A stretch of 64,000 nt of DNA from an uncultured Candidatus Saccharibacteria bacterium (GCA_938045445.1 CALIMM010000011.1:38443-102442); one strand, 5' to 3'. Shown: positions 33,005 through 42,313, counted from the first letter of the stretch. Program-made: numbers and translations. The notes: a model not told the origin generated them from the letters alone.

Positions 33005-33976
33005 ATGAGAGACAACAACAACCACCCTCCCCAAGGCAATAGTGACCCACTACCACGCGACGAGCCGTCGTATGAGGGTCAACTGCCCGAACGACTCATT
33101 ACAAGTATCACCAAGCTGGTCGACCGCGCACCGGTTATCAAAGAGTATGCCGATAAAGTACGGAAGATAACGCCAGACATAGTCGGTAGTCTAAGAATTA
33201 AAACAAGAGAGATAGACGTACGCAGCCAAGGCCCACAAAATCTTGATAATATGGTGGCATATATTGATTATTATGATGCCCCTTTTGAGGATGATATTGG
33301 CAACATCAAATCATTACTCAGCGCACAGGGTAAAGATCTCTACGAAGAATTTGATGCACAGCTGCAGACTGTACGCGACCAGCTTGATGTCCTTGTAAGA
33401 GAAACAGAAGATGGAGATGGAGATGGAGATGGAGATGGAGATGATGTATTGTCGACTAATGATGAGACAACTCATACAAACCAAGCGACTGATCTAGATA
33501 CAGAGTCTACTGAGGCGGCAGCATCAGACGATAGCAACGATACTACATTTGCTACATTTCTTAGTGATGCGCAGAAGTGCTGTAGCGATGCCGATATCAA
33601 CTTCAAGGAGTTCGATGCTCACGGAACTGGCCATGATAATGTCGATACACTTGGCTACCATACTGACGCGCTCCGCACTCTATTCAATAAATTAAAAGAA
33701 AAAGCCGACCAATGGCGTTACCATGAGAAAAATGAGGAAGACCCAAACCACGAAGAATACGAGGAAGCATTTGCCCAGCAGCTGCAACGTGAAATGCAGG
33801 AGATGCTCAGCAGTATGTTGGTGTCTCTCAACAAGATTGCCGACATAGCCGATCTAATGCACTTTAAAGCAGAAAGTGCAGAGCAATCAATCAATAGCCT
33901 CGGTACCGCACTCGAGGTATTCCACTATACCCACAATAGCGGAGCAGCAGCCAACGATGATGATATTACAACATAG
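33005..33976 (+). CDS. Acidic protein of unknown function with Gly-Asp repeat
   Basis: 323 residues from the ATG at 33005, which lies 6 bases after TACAGT (32993-32998). No membrane segment or known domain is seen. The protein is acidic, probably largely helical with a coiled-coil character in the C-terminal half, and is split by a low-complexity linker: a Gly-Asp run encoded by five GATGGA units, then a Ser/Thr/Asp/Glu-rich stretch. The first part (residues 1-135) and last part (180-323) may be separate helical domains. Lineage-specific; a bidirectional terminator follows. Confidence 0.6.
   Translation: MRDNNNHPPQGNSDPLPRDEPSYEGQLPERLITSITKLVDRAPVIKEYADKVRKITPDIVGSLRIKTREIDVRSQGPQNLDNMVAYIDYYDAPFEDDIGNIKSLLSAQGKDLYEEFDAQLQTVRDQLDVLVRETEDGDGDGDGDGDDVLSTNDETTHTNQATDLDTESTEAAASDDSNDTTFATFLSDAQKCCSDADINFKEFDAHGTGHDNVDTLGYHTDALRTLFNKLKEKADQWRYHEKNEEDPNHEEYEEAFAQQLQREMQEMLSSMLVSLNKIADIADLMHFKAESAEQSINSLGTALEVFHYTHNSGAAANDDDITT
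33410..33442 (+). repeat. Hexanucleotide tandem repeat GATGGA x5 in a coding region
   Basis: Five exact GATGGA copies (33410-33439) plus GAT encode a Gly-Asp run. As the unit is six bases, copy changes would lengthen or shorten the linker without shifting frame. Confidence 0.95.
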
Positions 33977-33996
33977 GAAGCTGCTGCTTTATAGCA

Positions 33997-34027
33997 AATA
34001 TACCACCTCACACAGAGGTGGTATATT
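33997..34027. terminator. Bidirectional terminator between the acidic protein gene and obgE
   Basis: A perfect 13-bp stem, 33997-34009 with 34015-34027, around a 5-base loop. Converging genes end on both sides. Confidence 0.85.
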
Positions 34028-34047
34028 ATATGATTGATTAATGTATT

Positions 34048-35424
34048 TTATTGCTCCACCAGCGGAAATGGCTGACTATCGCCAATCTGCACGATGCTGT
34101 CGCCCTCCGCTCCTTGACGGATGAGCTCGTGCGTGACACCAAGACGCTTCATAATGTCGCGCAGGCGATTAACTGCCTCAAACTGGGCGAAGTTCGTGCG
34201 ACGAGCGAATTTCTCGAGCTTTTGGCCAGACACGGCAAAGACACGCGGCATCTCGGCATCCTCTCGTGGGTTAGTGAGGCCGCTCTCTACTACCGTCTCG
34301 GCGCAGCGCTGCGCCGCATAGCCCTGCAGTTGCTGCACCGCCCAGGCATCGGCCTTAGCTTGGCTACCGAGCGTAATGGTCGCAAGCTCCTCATCATCAG
34401 CAAAATCATCATCCTCTTCAGCTGCAGCCTCGGCCGCCCGCGCCTCTACTACTATCTGGCGCAAAGCTCTCAGTACATCAACGATTCCCTGATGAGCCAC
34501 TGAAGAGATCGCAAAAATCGGCGTCGCTTCGTCAACCACCTGACGCAAGCTATCTATCTGCATCTGAATGATATCGTCATCGAGCCCATCACACTTCGTT
34601 AGCACCACGACCTCTGGCCGCTGAGCGAGCTCGGTGCTGTATTGCTGCAGCTCGTGACGAATCGCTTGGTAGCGCTCGGCTACATCATTACTATACACAT
34701 CAACGAGATGGAGGAGCACAGCCGTCCGCTCGACGTGCCGCAAGAAGGCATCACCCAGACCCTTGCCCTCGCTCGCTCCCTCAATCAAGCCAGGAATATC
34801 GGCGATTAAGATAGATCCATCATCAATATCGGCCACTCCAAGGTTAGGTGTGAGTGTGGTAAATTCGTAATTCGCAATCTCCGGACGGGCATTACTCACC
34901 ACGCTCAGGAAGGTTGATTTGCCGGCATTTGGAAAACCCACCAGGCCAACGTCGGCCAGCAACTTTAACTCCAGCTCCGCCTCAAAACTCTCCCCTGCCT
35001 CGCCCAGCTCGGCCATGCGCGGCGTTTGGCGCACACTAGATTTAAAATGCGCATTGCCAAAGCCACCATCGCCACCCTTGGCAATGACCGCTTCTTGCCC
35101 TGCCTCAGCAAGGTCGGCAATTACTACATCACCTCGCTTCACTAGTGTCCCTACCGGCACTTTGACGATGAGTGGCTTGCCAGACCGACCCGCCATTTTT
35201 TTCTTACCACCCGCAACGCCGGGTTCTGCCTTGAGCTCTGGCTTATAGCGAAACTTGAGCAAGGTATTGAGCTGCTCTGTTGCAACAAAAACAACATCGC
35301 CACCGCGGCCTCCATCACCACCATCAGGCCCACCTTTGTCTACATATATTTCATGCCGAAAGCTCACCGCGCCGTCGCCACCGCGACCCGCTACTACTGT
35401 TACCTTTGCTGTATCTACAAACAT
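34048..35424 (-). CDS. obgE: GTPase Obg/CgtA
   Basis: 458 residues. Glycine-rich Obg domain at the N-terminus (G-G-P-D-G-G-D-G-G-R-G-G-D-V), G domain with G1 G-F-P-N-A-G-K-S-T, G3 D-I-P-G-L-I-E-G-A and G4 T-K-C-D, and a C-terminal OCT-type region. It acts in large-subunit ribosome maturation. An acidic insert (E-E-D-D-D-F-A-D-D-E-E) sits between the G domain and the C-terminal part. TATACT (35434-35439) ends 9 bases before the ATG. Confidence 0.96.
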   Translation of the reverse strand: MFVDTAKVTVVAGRGGDGAVSFRHEIYVDKGGPDGGDGGRGGDVVFVATEQLNTLLKFRYKPELKAEPGVAGGKKKMAGRSGKPLIVKVPVGTLVKRGDVVIADLAEAGQEAVIAKGGDGGFGNAHFKSSVRQTPRMAELGEAGESFEAELELKLLADVGLVGFPNAGKSTFLSVVSNARPEIANYEFTTLTPNLGVADIDDGSILIADIPGLIEGASEGKGLGDAFLRHVERTAVLLHLVDVYSNDVAERYQAIRHELQQYSTELAQRPEVVVLTKCDGLDDDIIQMQIDSLRQVVDEATPIFAISSVAHQGIVDVLRALRQIVVEARAAEAAAEEDDDFADDEELATITLGSQAKADAWAVQQLQGYAAQRCAETVVESGLTNPREDAEMPRVFAVSGQKLEKFARRTNFAQFEAVNRLRDIMKRLGVTHELIRQGAEGDSIVQIGDSQPFPLVEQ

Positions 35425-35441
35425 ATACTATTAAGTATATC

Positions 35442-35471
35442 AAAAACACCTCTGCAGCAACAGAGGTGTTT
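35442..35471 (-). terminator. Terminator of the LysM-CHAP gene
   Basis: AAACACCTCTG (35444-35454) pairs with CAGAGGTGTTT (35461-35471); read leftwards it ends in TTTTT. It lies about 20 bases after the LysM-CHAP stop and upstream of obgE. Confidence 0.85.
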
Positions 35472-35491
35472 GATAGGCTTATTGCGTGGTA

Positions 35492-36730
35492 TTAGTAGAT
35501 GTACTGGTAGCGACCACCGACTGCTTCGTTCCATGGGATGTTACCAAAGCCGACGCGGTTGAATCCACCACCCCAGCGGAAGCCGTTCATCTCGCTAACG
35601 GTGACCGAAACACCAGGGTTAACACTCTCGACGATGGCAACGTGGCCATACCCACCACCATTTTGCATCACTGCACCAACGGCTGGCGTTGTGCCGACAC
35701 CGTAGCCAGATGCACGAGCAAAGCTAGCCCAGGTAGCAGCATTGCCCCACTGGCGACCAATAGGCCGGCCAAGCTCAAGACGACGCTCGTAGGCGTAGAA
35801 GGTACAGTTGCCCCAGGCATAGCCACCACCGTCACCACCACCCGTCCAGGCGTGGGCTGTGCCGGCAGCACCACCGTAAGCACCGGTGCCGTTGTAGCTA
35901 TTTGTGCCAGTTGCGCTGGCTGTGCGCGCAGCAGCACCAGAGCGTGGCGCTACATAGCCTGGCTGCTCTTCTGTTGGTAGCGAGCCATCAGGAATGATCA
36001 GTTGTGAGCCCTTAGCGGGGGTAGAAGTCAGCTCAAGGTCGTTGTAGAGAGTCAGCTGGTTCTTATCTGCTTTGTATTTAGCGGCAATGCTATCGAGCGT
36101 ATCACCATCCTTAACGGTGTAGAGGATGCCATTAACTGGCAAGATCGTCAGCTCTTTGCCGGGCTCAAGCGCATCACTCGTGAGCTTGTTAACCCATTTG
36201 ATAGTCTGCGTGCTAATCTTGAACTTATCGGCAAGGCTTGGCACGCTATCGCCAGCAACTGTCGTGTATTTCTTGATAGTGCGGTTGTCAGCTGTTGGCT
36301 GAACAATCTGCGGTTTGTTGATCGTCGTGGCGCTCGTTTGGGTAAACGAGTTCTCTGCAGCAATTGACTGCGAGAGGTTGGCGACGTTGTTGGTGACAGG
36401 CAGGTTTGTGCTCTCAGCAATTGATGTAGCAACATTGGTTGCAACGAGCTGATCTACCCCATCTGCTGATGGTGTCGCTGCCGTCTGGCGCGTTGCGCTG
36501 ATGGGCGCAGCGCTAGCTAGAGCGGTGTTCTCTGCCAAAATTGGCTGATAGCTCATGGCGACAAGTGAAAGTACTAGGACAAAAACCCCGACATAGGCCG
36601 ATGTCCGTACCGGCGATAATGACTTATACAGTGGTCGCGGGCGCCGACTCCGCACGGTAATAGGTGAAAGTTCGAGTTGTGAAGCCTTCTCGGCTGCTTG
36701 TTGTTGACGAATGATCGTTCTCCTGCGCAT
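35492..36730 (-). CDS. LysM and CHAP domain peptidoglycan hydrolase
   Basis: 412 residues. Basic N-terminus and one membrane segment (about 45-65), then a Ser/Thr/Ala-rich stretch, two LysM-like repeats (the first around V-A-G-D-S-V-P-S-L-A-D-K-F-K, the second T-V-K-D-G-D-T-L-D-S-I-A-A-K-Y-K), a Gly/Thr-rich linker and a C-terminal CHAP domain with catalytic Cys in W-G-N-C-T-F-Y-A and His in Y-G-H-V-A-I-V-E. It should bind and cleave peptidoglycan at the cell surface, either for growth of its own wall or against a host cell. Monocistronic with its own terminator. Confidence 0.88.
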   Translation of the reverse strand: MRRRTIIRQQQAAEKASQLELSPITVRSRRPRPLYKSLSPVRTSAYVGVFVLVLSLVAMSYQPILAENTALASAAPISATRQTAATPSADGVDQLVATNVATSIAESTNLPVTNNVANLSQSIAAENSFTQTSATTINKPQIVQPTADNRTIKKYTTVAGDSVPSLADKFKISTQTIKWVNKLTSDALEPGKELTILPVNGILYTVKDGDTLDSIAAKYKADKNQLTLYNDLELTSTPAKGSQLIIPDGSLPTEEQPGYVAPRSGAAARTASATGTNSYNGTGAYGGAAGTAHAWTGGGDGGGYAWGNCTFYAYERRLELGRPIGRQWGNAATWASFARASGYGVGTTPAVGAVMQNGGGYGHVAIVESVNPGVSVTVSEMNGFRWGGGFNRVGFGNIPWNEAVGGRYQYIY

Positions 36731-37250
36731 CTATTACTAGCGCGCTACTACCTCACTCTGTCTTTCTTCTCTCTATGCAAGAGAACGGAGCACACATGTC
36801 GACCGATTTTATTAATATTAAAAAAGTTGATTTCGGTGCTCGTACGACATTTAAAGGCAGGCCATTGGTAGAGCAATTTCCCTCTCTTGCATTCCCAGTA
36901 TCCTCACTCCCCGACTGGCTACCATCCATTCTACTACGCGGTTGTAGTTTAGTCAATGGCTTACCACAGTGGTGGGAGATGATATTTTGTGAAAATTGCA
37001 ACAGTTTTAGCCTGATATTGTCACATGATGGACTTTCTGTTTTGCACACCCTTGGCAAACACGAAGCTTAGCTTCAATAGTATTTACTTTTTCGTAGGGC
37101 TTAATACCTCAGCGCGTTGTTTCATACAATACACGCAATTTTTATAACATATTATTAGATTGCAAGATAAACACCTCTGGGATACTTGGTTTGATTTTTA
37201 TCCGCACTAGGAAGGAACATTTGAGAACATATGAAGCCACAGCTGAAGCG
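36731..37250. other. Intergenic region between the LysM-CHAP gene and mltG
   Basis: About 520 bases. Its only candidate gene is the weak rightward frame at 36796-37071 described separately. No hairpin with a T-run, tRNA or repeat is evident. Leftward promoter elements for the LysM-CHAP gene should lie at its left edge but are not clear. Confidence 0.4.
36796..37071 (+). CDS. Possible small protein of unknown function
   Basis: A 91-codon frame from the ATG at 36796 with a weak ACGGAG site 5 bases upstream. The predicted product is mixed, starts M-S-T-D-F-I-N-I-K-K-V-D-F, contains a W-W and a C-x-x-C pair in I-F-C-E-N-C-N, and resembles no family I know. An overlapping frame of similar length exists on the other strand, so coding status is uncertain. 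Confidence 0.25.
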   Translation: MSTDFINIKKVDFGARTTFKGRPLVEQFPSLAFPVSSLPDWLPSILLRGCSLVNGLPQWWEMIFCENCNSFSLILSHDGLSVLHTLGKHEA

Positions 37251-38930
37251 CTACAACTCCGAGCAAAGCTTCTTGCAGTGCTGCTTGATGTTGGCCTGGT
37301 GCTCGGCATCGGTATTGGCGAAGTAGACATTGCCATCATCACCAGCGAGGAAGAACTCATAGCTACCAGGTGCTGGATCGGCCACTGCTTTGAGTGCGCC
37401 AAGGCCAGGCGTGGCAATTGGCCCAGGTGGCAAGCCTGGCTTGATGCGTGTATTGTATGGCGAATCAAGATTAACGTTAGGGCTAACGCCGGTGATATCC
37501 GCCCCATAGATGAAGGTCACGTCCGAGCCAAGCACCTTATTCTCGCGCAACCGCTTGTAAAAGACCTGGGCAATCTGCCGCTGGATCTGATAGCAATCTT
37601 GGCTCGCGCCGCCACACCCCATCTCGCGCTGGATGATGGAGGCAAGAGTGATAGCTTGATAAAGATTGAGCTTTTGAGCTGCGAATTTGTCGATCAAACC
37701 ATTGTTCTGAATCTGCTCATACATATGCGCGAAAGCTGCCTTGAGCGCTGCCTCTGGCCCTTGATTGGCCGGCACAGAGTATGTATCACCAAAGATATAC
37801 CCCTCGAGCGAGGTGCCAGCTGGCTTGTTGGCAAAGAGTGGACTGTTGTACGTCTTAGCAAGTGCAGCTTTGATCGATTCCTCGCTGTAGCCAGCCCGCT
37901 TGAGCGCCGTGGTGGCATCTTGACCTTGCGGCTTATAGCGCGAATCGACAACGGTGCCACCTGGCAAGAATGTGACAACGCGATTATCATGGCAACCCTG
38001 CGAAAGCTTGGTTGCAATCTCAGGCAACGATTGCGCAGGACTAAACTGACACACACCAGTATGGAGTTGATTGCGTGAGCCCGACAGGCGGGTGTAGATA
38101 TCAAAGGCGCGAACATCACGAATCAGCCCCTGCTCTTTCAGTGTAGCAGCAACAGTCTTGAACGTGTCGCCCTCACCAATCGTTATCGTCTTGGTCGTGG
38201 TGTCGGTCCGATCGACTGGCTGTAGATTTTGATGATACCACCAGTATGCTACTGCAAGGATGAGCAAGATAAACAACCCAATACCGCTCAGCCACCACAG
38301 CCAGCGGCGGCGACCGCGCTGTGGCCGCTCAGTGTTGTAGCGTGGAGATTTTTTCTGAGAGCCAATCGTCCGACCTTTTGGTGCATCATCTGTAAAAAGT
38401 GGCGAAACACCGTCATTACCAAGCAAACTTCCCTGCTGCGGCTCCGGCGTGGGCTGCTGCGGCGGCTGGTCGTCATCAAAGCCGTAGAAGCTATCGTCAT
38501 CAATCCCAGACGGCAGCGCATCATCCGCAAAATCATCAACCGGAATGGTGGCTGGTTGAGGCTGAGCTTGTGGCTGCGGTGTGGGTTGCTGAACCGGCAC
38601 CGTATAGGTGTCACGAGATGGAGTGCGGTGAGGTTGGGGCTGAGATACTGGTTGAGACTGAGGCCTACTTACCCGCATGTAGGGGTCATATGTCTGCTGT
38701 GGCGCAGGCGATGCTGCTGGTTGTGGCTGGATAGGCTGTGGTTGTTGCCCCACCCCTGGGCGATGTGGCTCCGAGCGGTGCATATACGGTGACGTAGCTC
38801 GCCCCGAAGCCCCCACTGCAGCTGAGCGCCCCGACCGCGGCGTGATGCGTTCTGCTGGTGGTGGCGACAGTGGTGGGTTTGAGCTTCCCACCTGGAAGCC
38901 TCGGCCTGGCTGGCGGCGAAAATCAGTCAT
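37251..38930 (-). CDS. mltG: Endolytic murein transglycosylase MltG
   Basis: 559 residues from the ATG at 38930. The first 180 residues are a cytoplasmic low-complexity region rich in Pro and Gln, unusual for MltG. One membrane helix (W-L-W-W-L-S-G-I-G-L-F-I-L-L-I-L-A-V) follows. The YceG domain has a LysM-like start (G-E-G-D-T-F-K-T-V-A-A-T-L-K) and the catalytic Glu in A-S-I-I-Q-R-E-M-G. It cuts nascent glycan strands. The ATG overlaps the ruvX stop by 8 bases, so translation is coupled. Confidence 0.9.
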   Translation of the reverse strand: MTDFRRQPGRGFQVGSSNPPLSPPPAERITPRSGRSAAVGASGRATSPYMHRSEPHRPGVGQQPQPIQPQPAASPAPQQTYDPYMRVSRPQSQPVSQPQPHRTPSRDTYTVPVQQPTPQPQAQPQPATIPVDDFADDALPSGIDDDSFYGFDDDQPPQQPTPEPQQGSLLGNDGVSPLFTDDAPKGRTIGSQKKSPRYNTERPQRGRRRWLWWLSGIGLFILLILAVAYWWYHQNLQPVDRTDTTTKTITIGEGDTFKTVAATLKEQGLIRDVRAFDIYTRLSGSRNQLHTGVCQFSPAQSLPEIATKLSQGCHDNRVVTFLPGGTVVDSRYKPQGQDATTALKRAGYSEESIKAALAKTYNSPLFANKPAGTSLEGYIFGDTYSVPANQGPEAALKAAFAHMYEQIQNNGLIDKFAAQKLNLYQAITLASIIQREMGCGGASQDCYQIQRQIAQVFYKRLRENKVLGSDVTFIYGADITGVSPNVNLDSPYNTRIKPGLPPGPIATPGLGALKAVADPAPGSYEFFLAGDDGNVYFANTDAEHQANIKQHCKKLCSEL

Positions 38931-39333
38931 AGTGCGTCTCCAAATAGTCTTGCAAAATAATACTGGCAGCGACGGCATCGATAGCACCCTTGCTATACGG
39001 CTTACCTTGAGCACGAAGATACTCCTCAGCCTGTACGCTGGTGAGCGACTCATCTTGAAATGCCAAGCGCGGCGCGATATCCGTCAATTGGGTCGCAAAC
39101 CGCTCGACATAAGCAGTCTGAGCCGTTGGCTCGCCCGATTGGTTACGCGGGTAACCAACGACCACCACCCCAACACGCTCACTCATAATCAGCTGAGTGA
39201 TCTGCTCAAGTTCACTACCATCCACTTCAATCGTATCATATGCGACAGCAATTCGCACAGATGGATCAGCAATTGCAACACCAATCCGCCGTTCGCCGAC
39301 ATCAAGTGCTAAGTATGTTCGTTTATTGTTCAT
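38923..39333 (-). CDS. ruvX: Putative pre-16S rRNA nuclease / Holliday junction resolvase-like RuvX (YqgF)
   Basis: 136 residues of the RNase-H-like YqgF fold: Y-L-A-L-D-V-G-E-R-R-I-G-V-A at the start, V-V-V-V-G-Y-P-R-N-Q-S-G near the middle, F-Q-D-E-S-L-T-S and a C-terminal D-A-V-A-A-S-I-I-L-Q, the metal-binding acidic residues of the family. It matures 16S rRNA 5' ends in model bacteria. The ATG at 39333 lies inside the end of the upstream gene (11-base overlap). Confidence 0.92.
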   Translation of the reverse strand: MNNKRTYLALDVGERRIGVAIADPSVRIAVAYDTIEVDGSELEQITQLIMSERVGVVVVGYPRNQSGEPTAQTAYVERFATQLTDIAPRLAFQDESLTSVQAEEYLRAQGKPYSKGAIDAVAASIILQDYLETHYD

Positions 39334-40957
39334 TGAGGTCAAATACCACCTTTATACGATTCGTGTCATTTGGTGCTGATTGCACCCAGAATGGTGAGAA
39401 CGATACATCGGCCGAGCTCACCCCCTCGATCTTCTCCACATGTGAGCGAATCTCAGCATAGCGCTTGCCTTTGGCGTAGTCTTTGAGCTCTCGTTCGTCT
39501 ACCTTAGGGCCAATCTTGCCATTAGTCGTGATAGTCGCATTGTAGGCATTGCCATTGGCCGAAACATTCGTCACCGAGAGTTTATTGACGCCATTGCTAT
39601 GGACTTGCTGATTAGCCTTGCCGTCAATTTGCTGCTTGAAGTACGCATCGAGGAAGATGCCTGCCTCGCGCTTCTCAATCGCCGAGAGGGAGTACTCCAC
39701 CGCACCAGTTAGCTGGGCTTTGCCATCGGTTGCTTCGCCACCCACCTTGACGTTGGGTTGGATGTCGCTGTCGTTTTGCTTGAAGGTGTCACTCAGAATG
39801 ATGTAGCTGTCACCATTAAACTGTGAGGCAAGCTCACGCTTAGCACCATTGCTATCGAGTGAACTATTGAGTCTATTCCTCGCTTGCTCGATGTCACTGC
39901 GCTGCACTGTAGTAATCGTCTTGTCTGTGCCACCAGAAGTATCGTGCGTGAAGGAGACGGAGAAGCCTGAGGGGCCCTTGGCCGAGCCCGATGCGCCATT
40001 GTACTTCGTGCCACTCTCTACCGCGGTGACCTCTGTTGTGCGGCCTCGCATGAGGTCGCCACCCGACGCGTTAGAGTCGAATACCACCGATGATGTCGTC
40101 TTATACTGCATACCATTCTCGGACGTGATAGTCGTCCCGGCGTCAATCGTCGCTCCATTGCGCAAGACGTCAAACGAAGCCGGCGTAAAGCGCACCGTTC
40201 CCGTTGCCTTTGCGCCAACATCTTCTTTGCCAGTGGCAGTGAAGTCAATCGAGATGGTTTTGCGTGTTGTCTTGGTCGTCGTCTTGATTGTCCCTTCTTG
40301 CAGGTTTGAGCCAAGCGAATCGCCGATCGTAACGCGGGTGCTGAGCGGCAGATCAGAGGTACGAGCCTTGATCGTGATGGTCGCATGTGGTGCGAAGAAA
40401 ATTGCCCACACCAAGAAAACAATCAGGACAACGAGTGCCGCACCGCCGATCAAGAGCTTCTTACGCATTTTGTTGAAGTCTGGTACCTTCACCTTCTTCT
40501 TGAGATCTGAGGCAGCCGAAGCATCTGCCGCTTTGTCGTCGTCATCTGGCGTCTTGCGGGCAGCCGAGCGGGTGGCAGGACGAACCGGTACAGAAGTATC
40601 AGGCGTTACTGGCTCAGGATCTTCTGGTTCTAGCTCACTACCATCAATGACATCTTCGTCATCGACCTCAAGCGCTGGGATCTCAGCCATTTCCGGCCGG
40701 CTTTGCAATGTCCGCGCCGTGGGGATACTTGCCGAAGCAGCCAAAGTTGAGAGCGCTTGGTTGCCAGTGATAATGACGAGTCGTTTGCCCGCTTGCTCAG
40801 CAGCGCGCTGAACGAGCTTGAGGTTGACAGCACTCTGCATGGCACCAATCCGCTTGGGTGGCACGAGTGCAACGATTTTTTGCGAGGAATCCTTCACCTT
40901 GCCAATAATGGCGGTAATGTCGTCCTCGGTATCGATATAAATGACATCTTTTTGCAT
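39323..40957 (-). CDS. Single-pass membrane protein with CPR baseplate-J-like extracellular domain
   Basis: 544 residues. N-terminal Rossmann-like stretch (I-T-A-I-I-G-K-V-K, I-V-A-L-V-P-P-K-R, L-V-I-I-T-G-N, residues 1-95), an acidic Pro/Asp/Glu-rich linker, one membrane helix (about 165-187) and a long beta-rich Thr/Ser/Gly-rich exterior domain. This architecture is often found next to PilM/FtsA-like genes in CPR genomes and is sometimes labelled baseplate-J-like; the function is unknown. The ATG follows the PilM-like stop directly with GAGG upstream, so it is in the same operon. Confidence 0.7.
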   Translation of the reverse strand: MQKDVIYIDTEDDITAIIGKVKDSSQKIVALVPPKRIGAMQSAVNLKLVQRAAEQAGKRLVIITGNQALSTLAASASIPTARTLQSRPEMAEIPALEVDDEDVIDGSELEPEDPEPVTPDTSVPVRPATRSAARKTPDDDDKAADASAASDLKKKVKVPDFNKMRKKLLIGGAALVVLIVFLVWAIFFAPHATITIKARTSDLPLSTRVTIGDSLGSNLQEGTIKTTTKTTRKTISIDFTATGKEDVGAKATGTVRFTPASFDVLRNGATIDAGTTITSENGMQYKTTSSVVFDSNASGGDLMRGRTTEVTAVESGTKYNGASGSAKGPSGFSVSFTHDTSGGTDKTITTVQRSDIEQARNRLNSSLDSNGAKRELASQFNGDSYIILSDTFKQNDSDIQPNVKVGGEATDGKAQLTGAVEYSLSAIEKREAGIFLDAYFKQQIDGKANQQVHSNGVNKLSVTNVSANGNAYNATITTNGKIGPKVDERELKDYAKGKRYAEIRSHVEKIEGVSSADVSFSPFWVQSAPNDTNRIKVVFDLNEQ

Positions 40958-42226
40958 TTAGATCCTCAACATTTTATTCAATTTATTGCGTAGTGTTTCT
41001 GTTTCACTTGCCCCAATCATCGTATCGTAGCCCACGCGCAGGAGGCCCATCGCGGTGATAAATGAGTGGTCGCTGACCTTGTTCGTCAGGTCGACCACAC
41101 CCGAGACGTCACTGGGCTTAATATGCTGCACCACTGGCCGGCGTGTGAAGGGGAGGTCGGTATACCAATCGCGCGTCTCAAGGGCTTTCACCAGTGGCTT
41201 AAGACTCGCCCCACCACCGCAGAGCAAGATTCGATTAGGCAAGTGATCAACCGAGCTAAATTCGCTAAGAGCAAGATCGACTCCTGCTAGCCAGACATCG
41301 AGGGTTTTATCAATTGCGGTATCAAAATGCTGCTTAAGCTCTTGTTTCATCTGCTCGTGATTAGTCGCAACCTTGAGTTTCTCAGCCTCGCCATAGCTAA
41401 TGGCACACTCGTTAGCGATCGTATTGGTAAAGCTGCGTCCACCAATGCCAAACATCCGCGTCCCTTCTACGCCACCATCATTTACCACTGCAATGTCTGT
41501 TGTGCCGCCACCAACGTCGGCAAGAATAGCCGTAAATGAGCTATTCGCATCTGTACCTAGTACGCTCCGGCTCACCGCAAAGGGCTCGGCCGCCACCGCC
41601 ACGAGGTCGAGCGCCAGCTCATCAGCCACGCGCTCGAGCGCGCCAATGTGCACCATAGGAGCAAAAGCAGTGTAGATCTGCACCGCGACATCCTTACCTT
41701 GAAAACTAATCGGGTTGCTGACCTTGTAGCCATCGATGTGAATACTGACGAGTGCAGAGTTGACGAGCTTTACCTCTACGTCTTGATTGCCTGTCTCGAG
41801 AGCGATCTGCCGCTGCGCCTTGATGGCAGCTCGGTCTTGCACCTTCTCGATGATGAATTCCATTTCGGTCTCATCTAGTGGACGATCGGGCTGCGGACGA
41901 CGATAGCGAATGGTATTTGTCACGCCCTTCACAAGCTCGCCAGCAATGCCAATCACTGCACGGCGCGCCTGTATGCCAGCCTCAGACTCAGCTTGGGCCA
42001 GAGCATCTTCGCAGTTGCGCACGACTGCGGCAATGTCGGCAATCGCACCCGAGTGCATATCGCTGCGGTCTTGGTGCTTGCGCCCCACACCAATAATCTC
42101 AATCTCCTCACCATTAACCCGGGCAAGCAGCGCCTTGACGTACTCTGTCCCAATATCAAGACCAACGAGGCATTCGCTAGCACTGTTATCTGCTCGGGTA
42201 AGAAATCGATCGAAAACCATAATCAT
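40958..42226 (-). CDS. FtsA/PilM-like actin-fold ATPase
   Basis: 422 residues of the actin/HSP70 fold: phosphate 1 C-L-V-G-L-D-I-G-T-E-Y-V-K, phosphate 2 A-D-V-G-G-G-T-T-D-I-A-V and adenosine motif I-L-L-C-G-G-G-A-S-L, with the SHS2 insertion typical of FtsA/PilM. FtsA tethers FtsZ to the membrane; PilM organises type IV pilus assembly; the neighbouring anchored protein and absence of ftsZ leave the choice open. TATAAT lies 4 bases before this ATG, and a second in-frame ATG two codons on would sit 10 bases from it. First gene of a four-gene operon. Confidence 0.85.
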   Translation of the reverse strand: MIMVFDRFLTRADNSASECLVGLDIGTEYVKALLARVNGEEIEIIGVGRKHQDRSDMHSGAIADIAAVVRNCEDALAQAESEAGIQARRAVIGIAGELVKGVTNTIRYRRPQPDRPLDETEMEFIIEKVQDRAAIKAQRQIALETGNQDVEVKLVNSALVSIHIDGYKVSNPISFQGKDVAVQIYTAFAPMVHIGALERVADELALDLVAVAAEPFAVSRSVLGTDANSSFTAILADVGGGTTDIAVVNDGGVEGTRMFGIGGRSFTNTIANECAISYGEAEKLKVATNHEQMKQELKQHFDTAIDKTLDVWLAGVDLALSEFSSVDHLPNRILLCGGGASLKPLVKALETRDWYTDLPFTRRPVVQHIKPSDVSGVVDLTNKVSDHSFITAMGLLRVGYDTMIGASETETLRNKLNKMLRI

Positions 42227-42290
42227 CTCTATTATATACCATATACACGCTTGCCTGCTAGCCCTAAACGGTGATTATTGGCGAATTTAT

Positions 42291-42313
42291 GATGAAATGA
42301 TTCATTTTGCATC
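42291..42313. promoter_or_regulatory. Palindrome in the divergent intergenic region
   Basis: AAATGA-T-TCATTT (42295-42307) with outer GATG/CATC arms (42291-42294, 42310-42313). It lies between the promoters of the PilM-like gene and the unknown rightward gene and could be an operator. Confidence 0.4.

Noticed and set aside
33410..33442. Phase-variable repeat switching the gene on and off
   Set aside because: The unit is six bases, so copy changes never shift the frame.
36753..37058. Leftward 101-codon frame in the intergenic region
   Set aside because: No promoter, ribosome site or recognisable domain; it overlaps an equally weak frame on the other strand.
39849..40811. 320-codon rightward frame opposite the anchored CPR protein
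   Set aside because: It is antisense to a well-supported gene in a coupled operon, has no ribosome site, and its composition is a low-complexity Ser/Val/Ala shadow.
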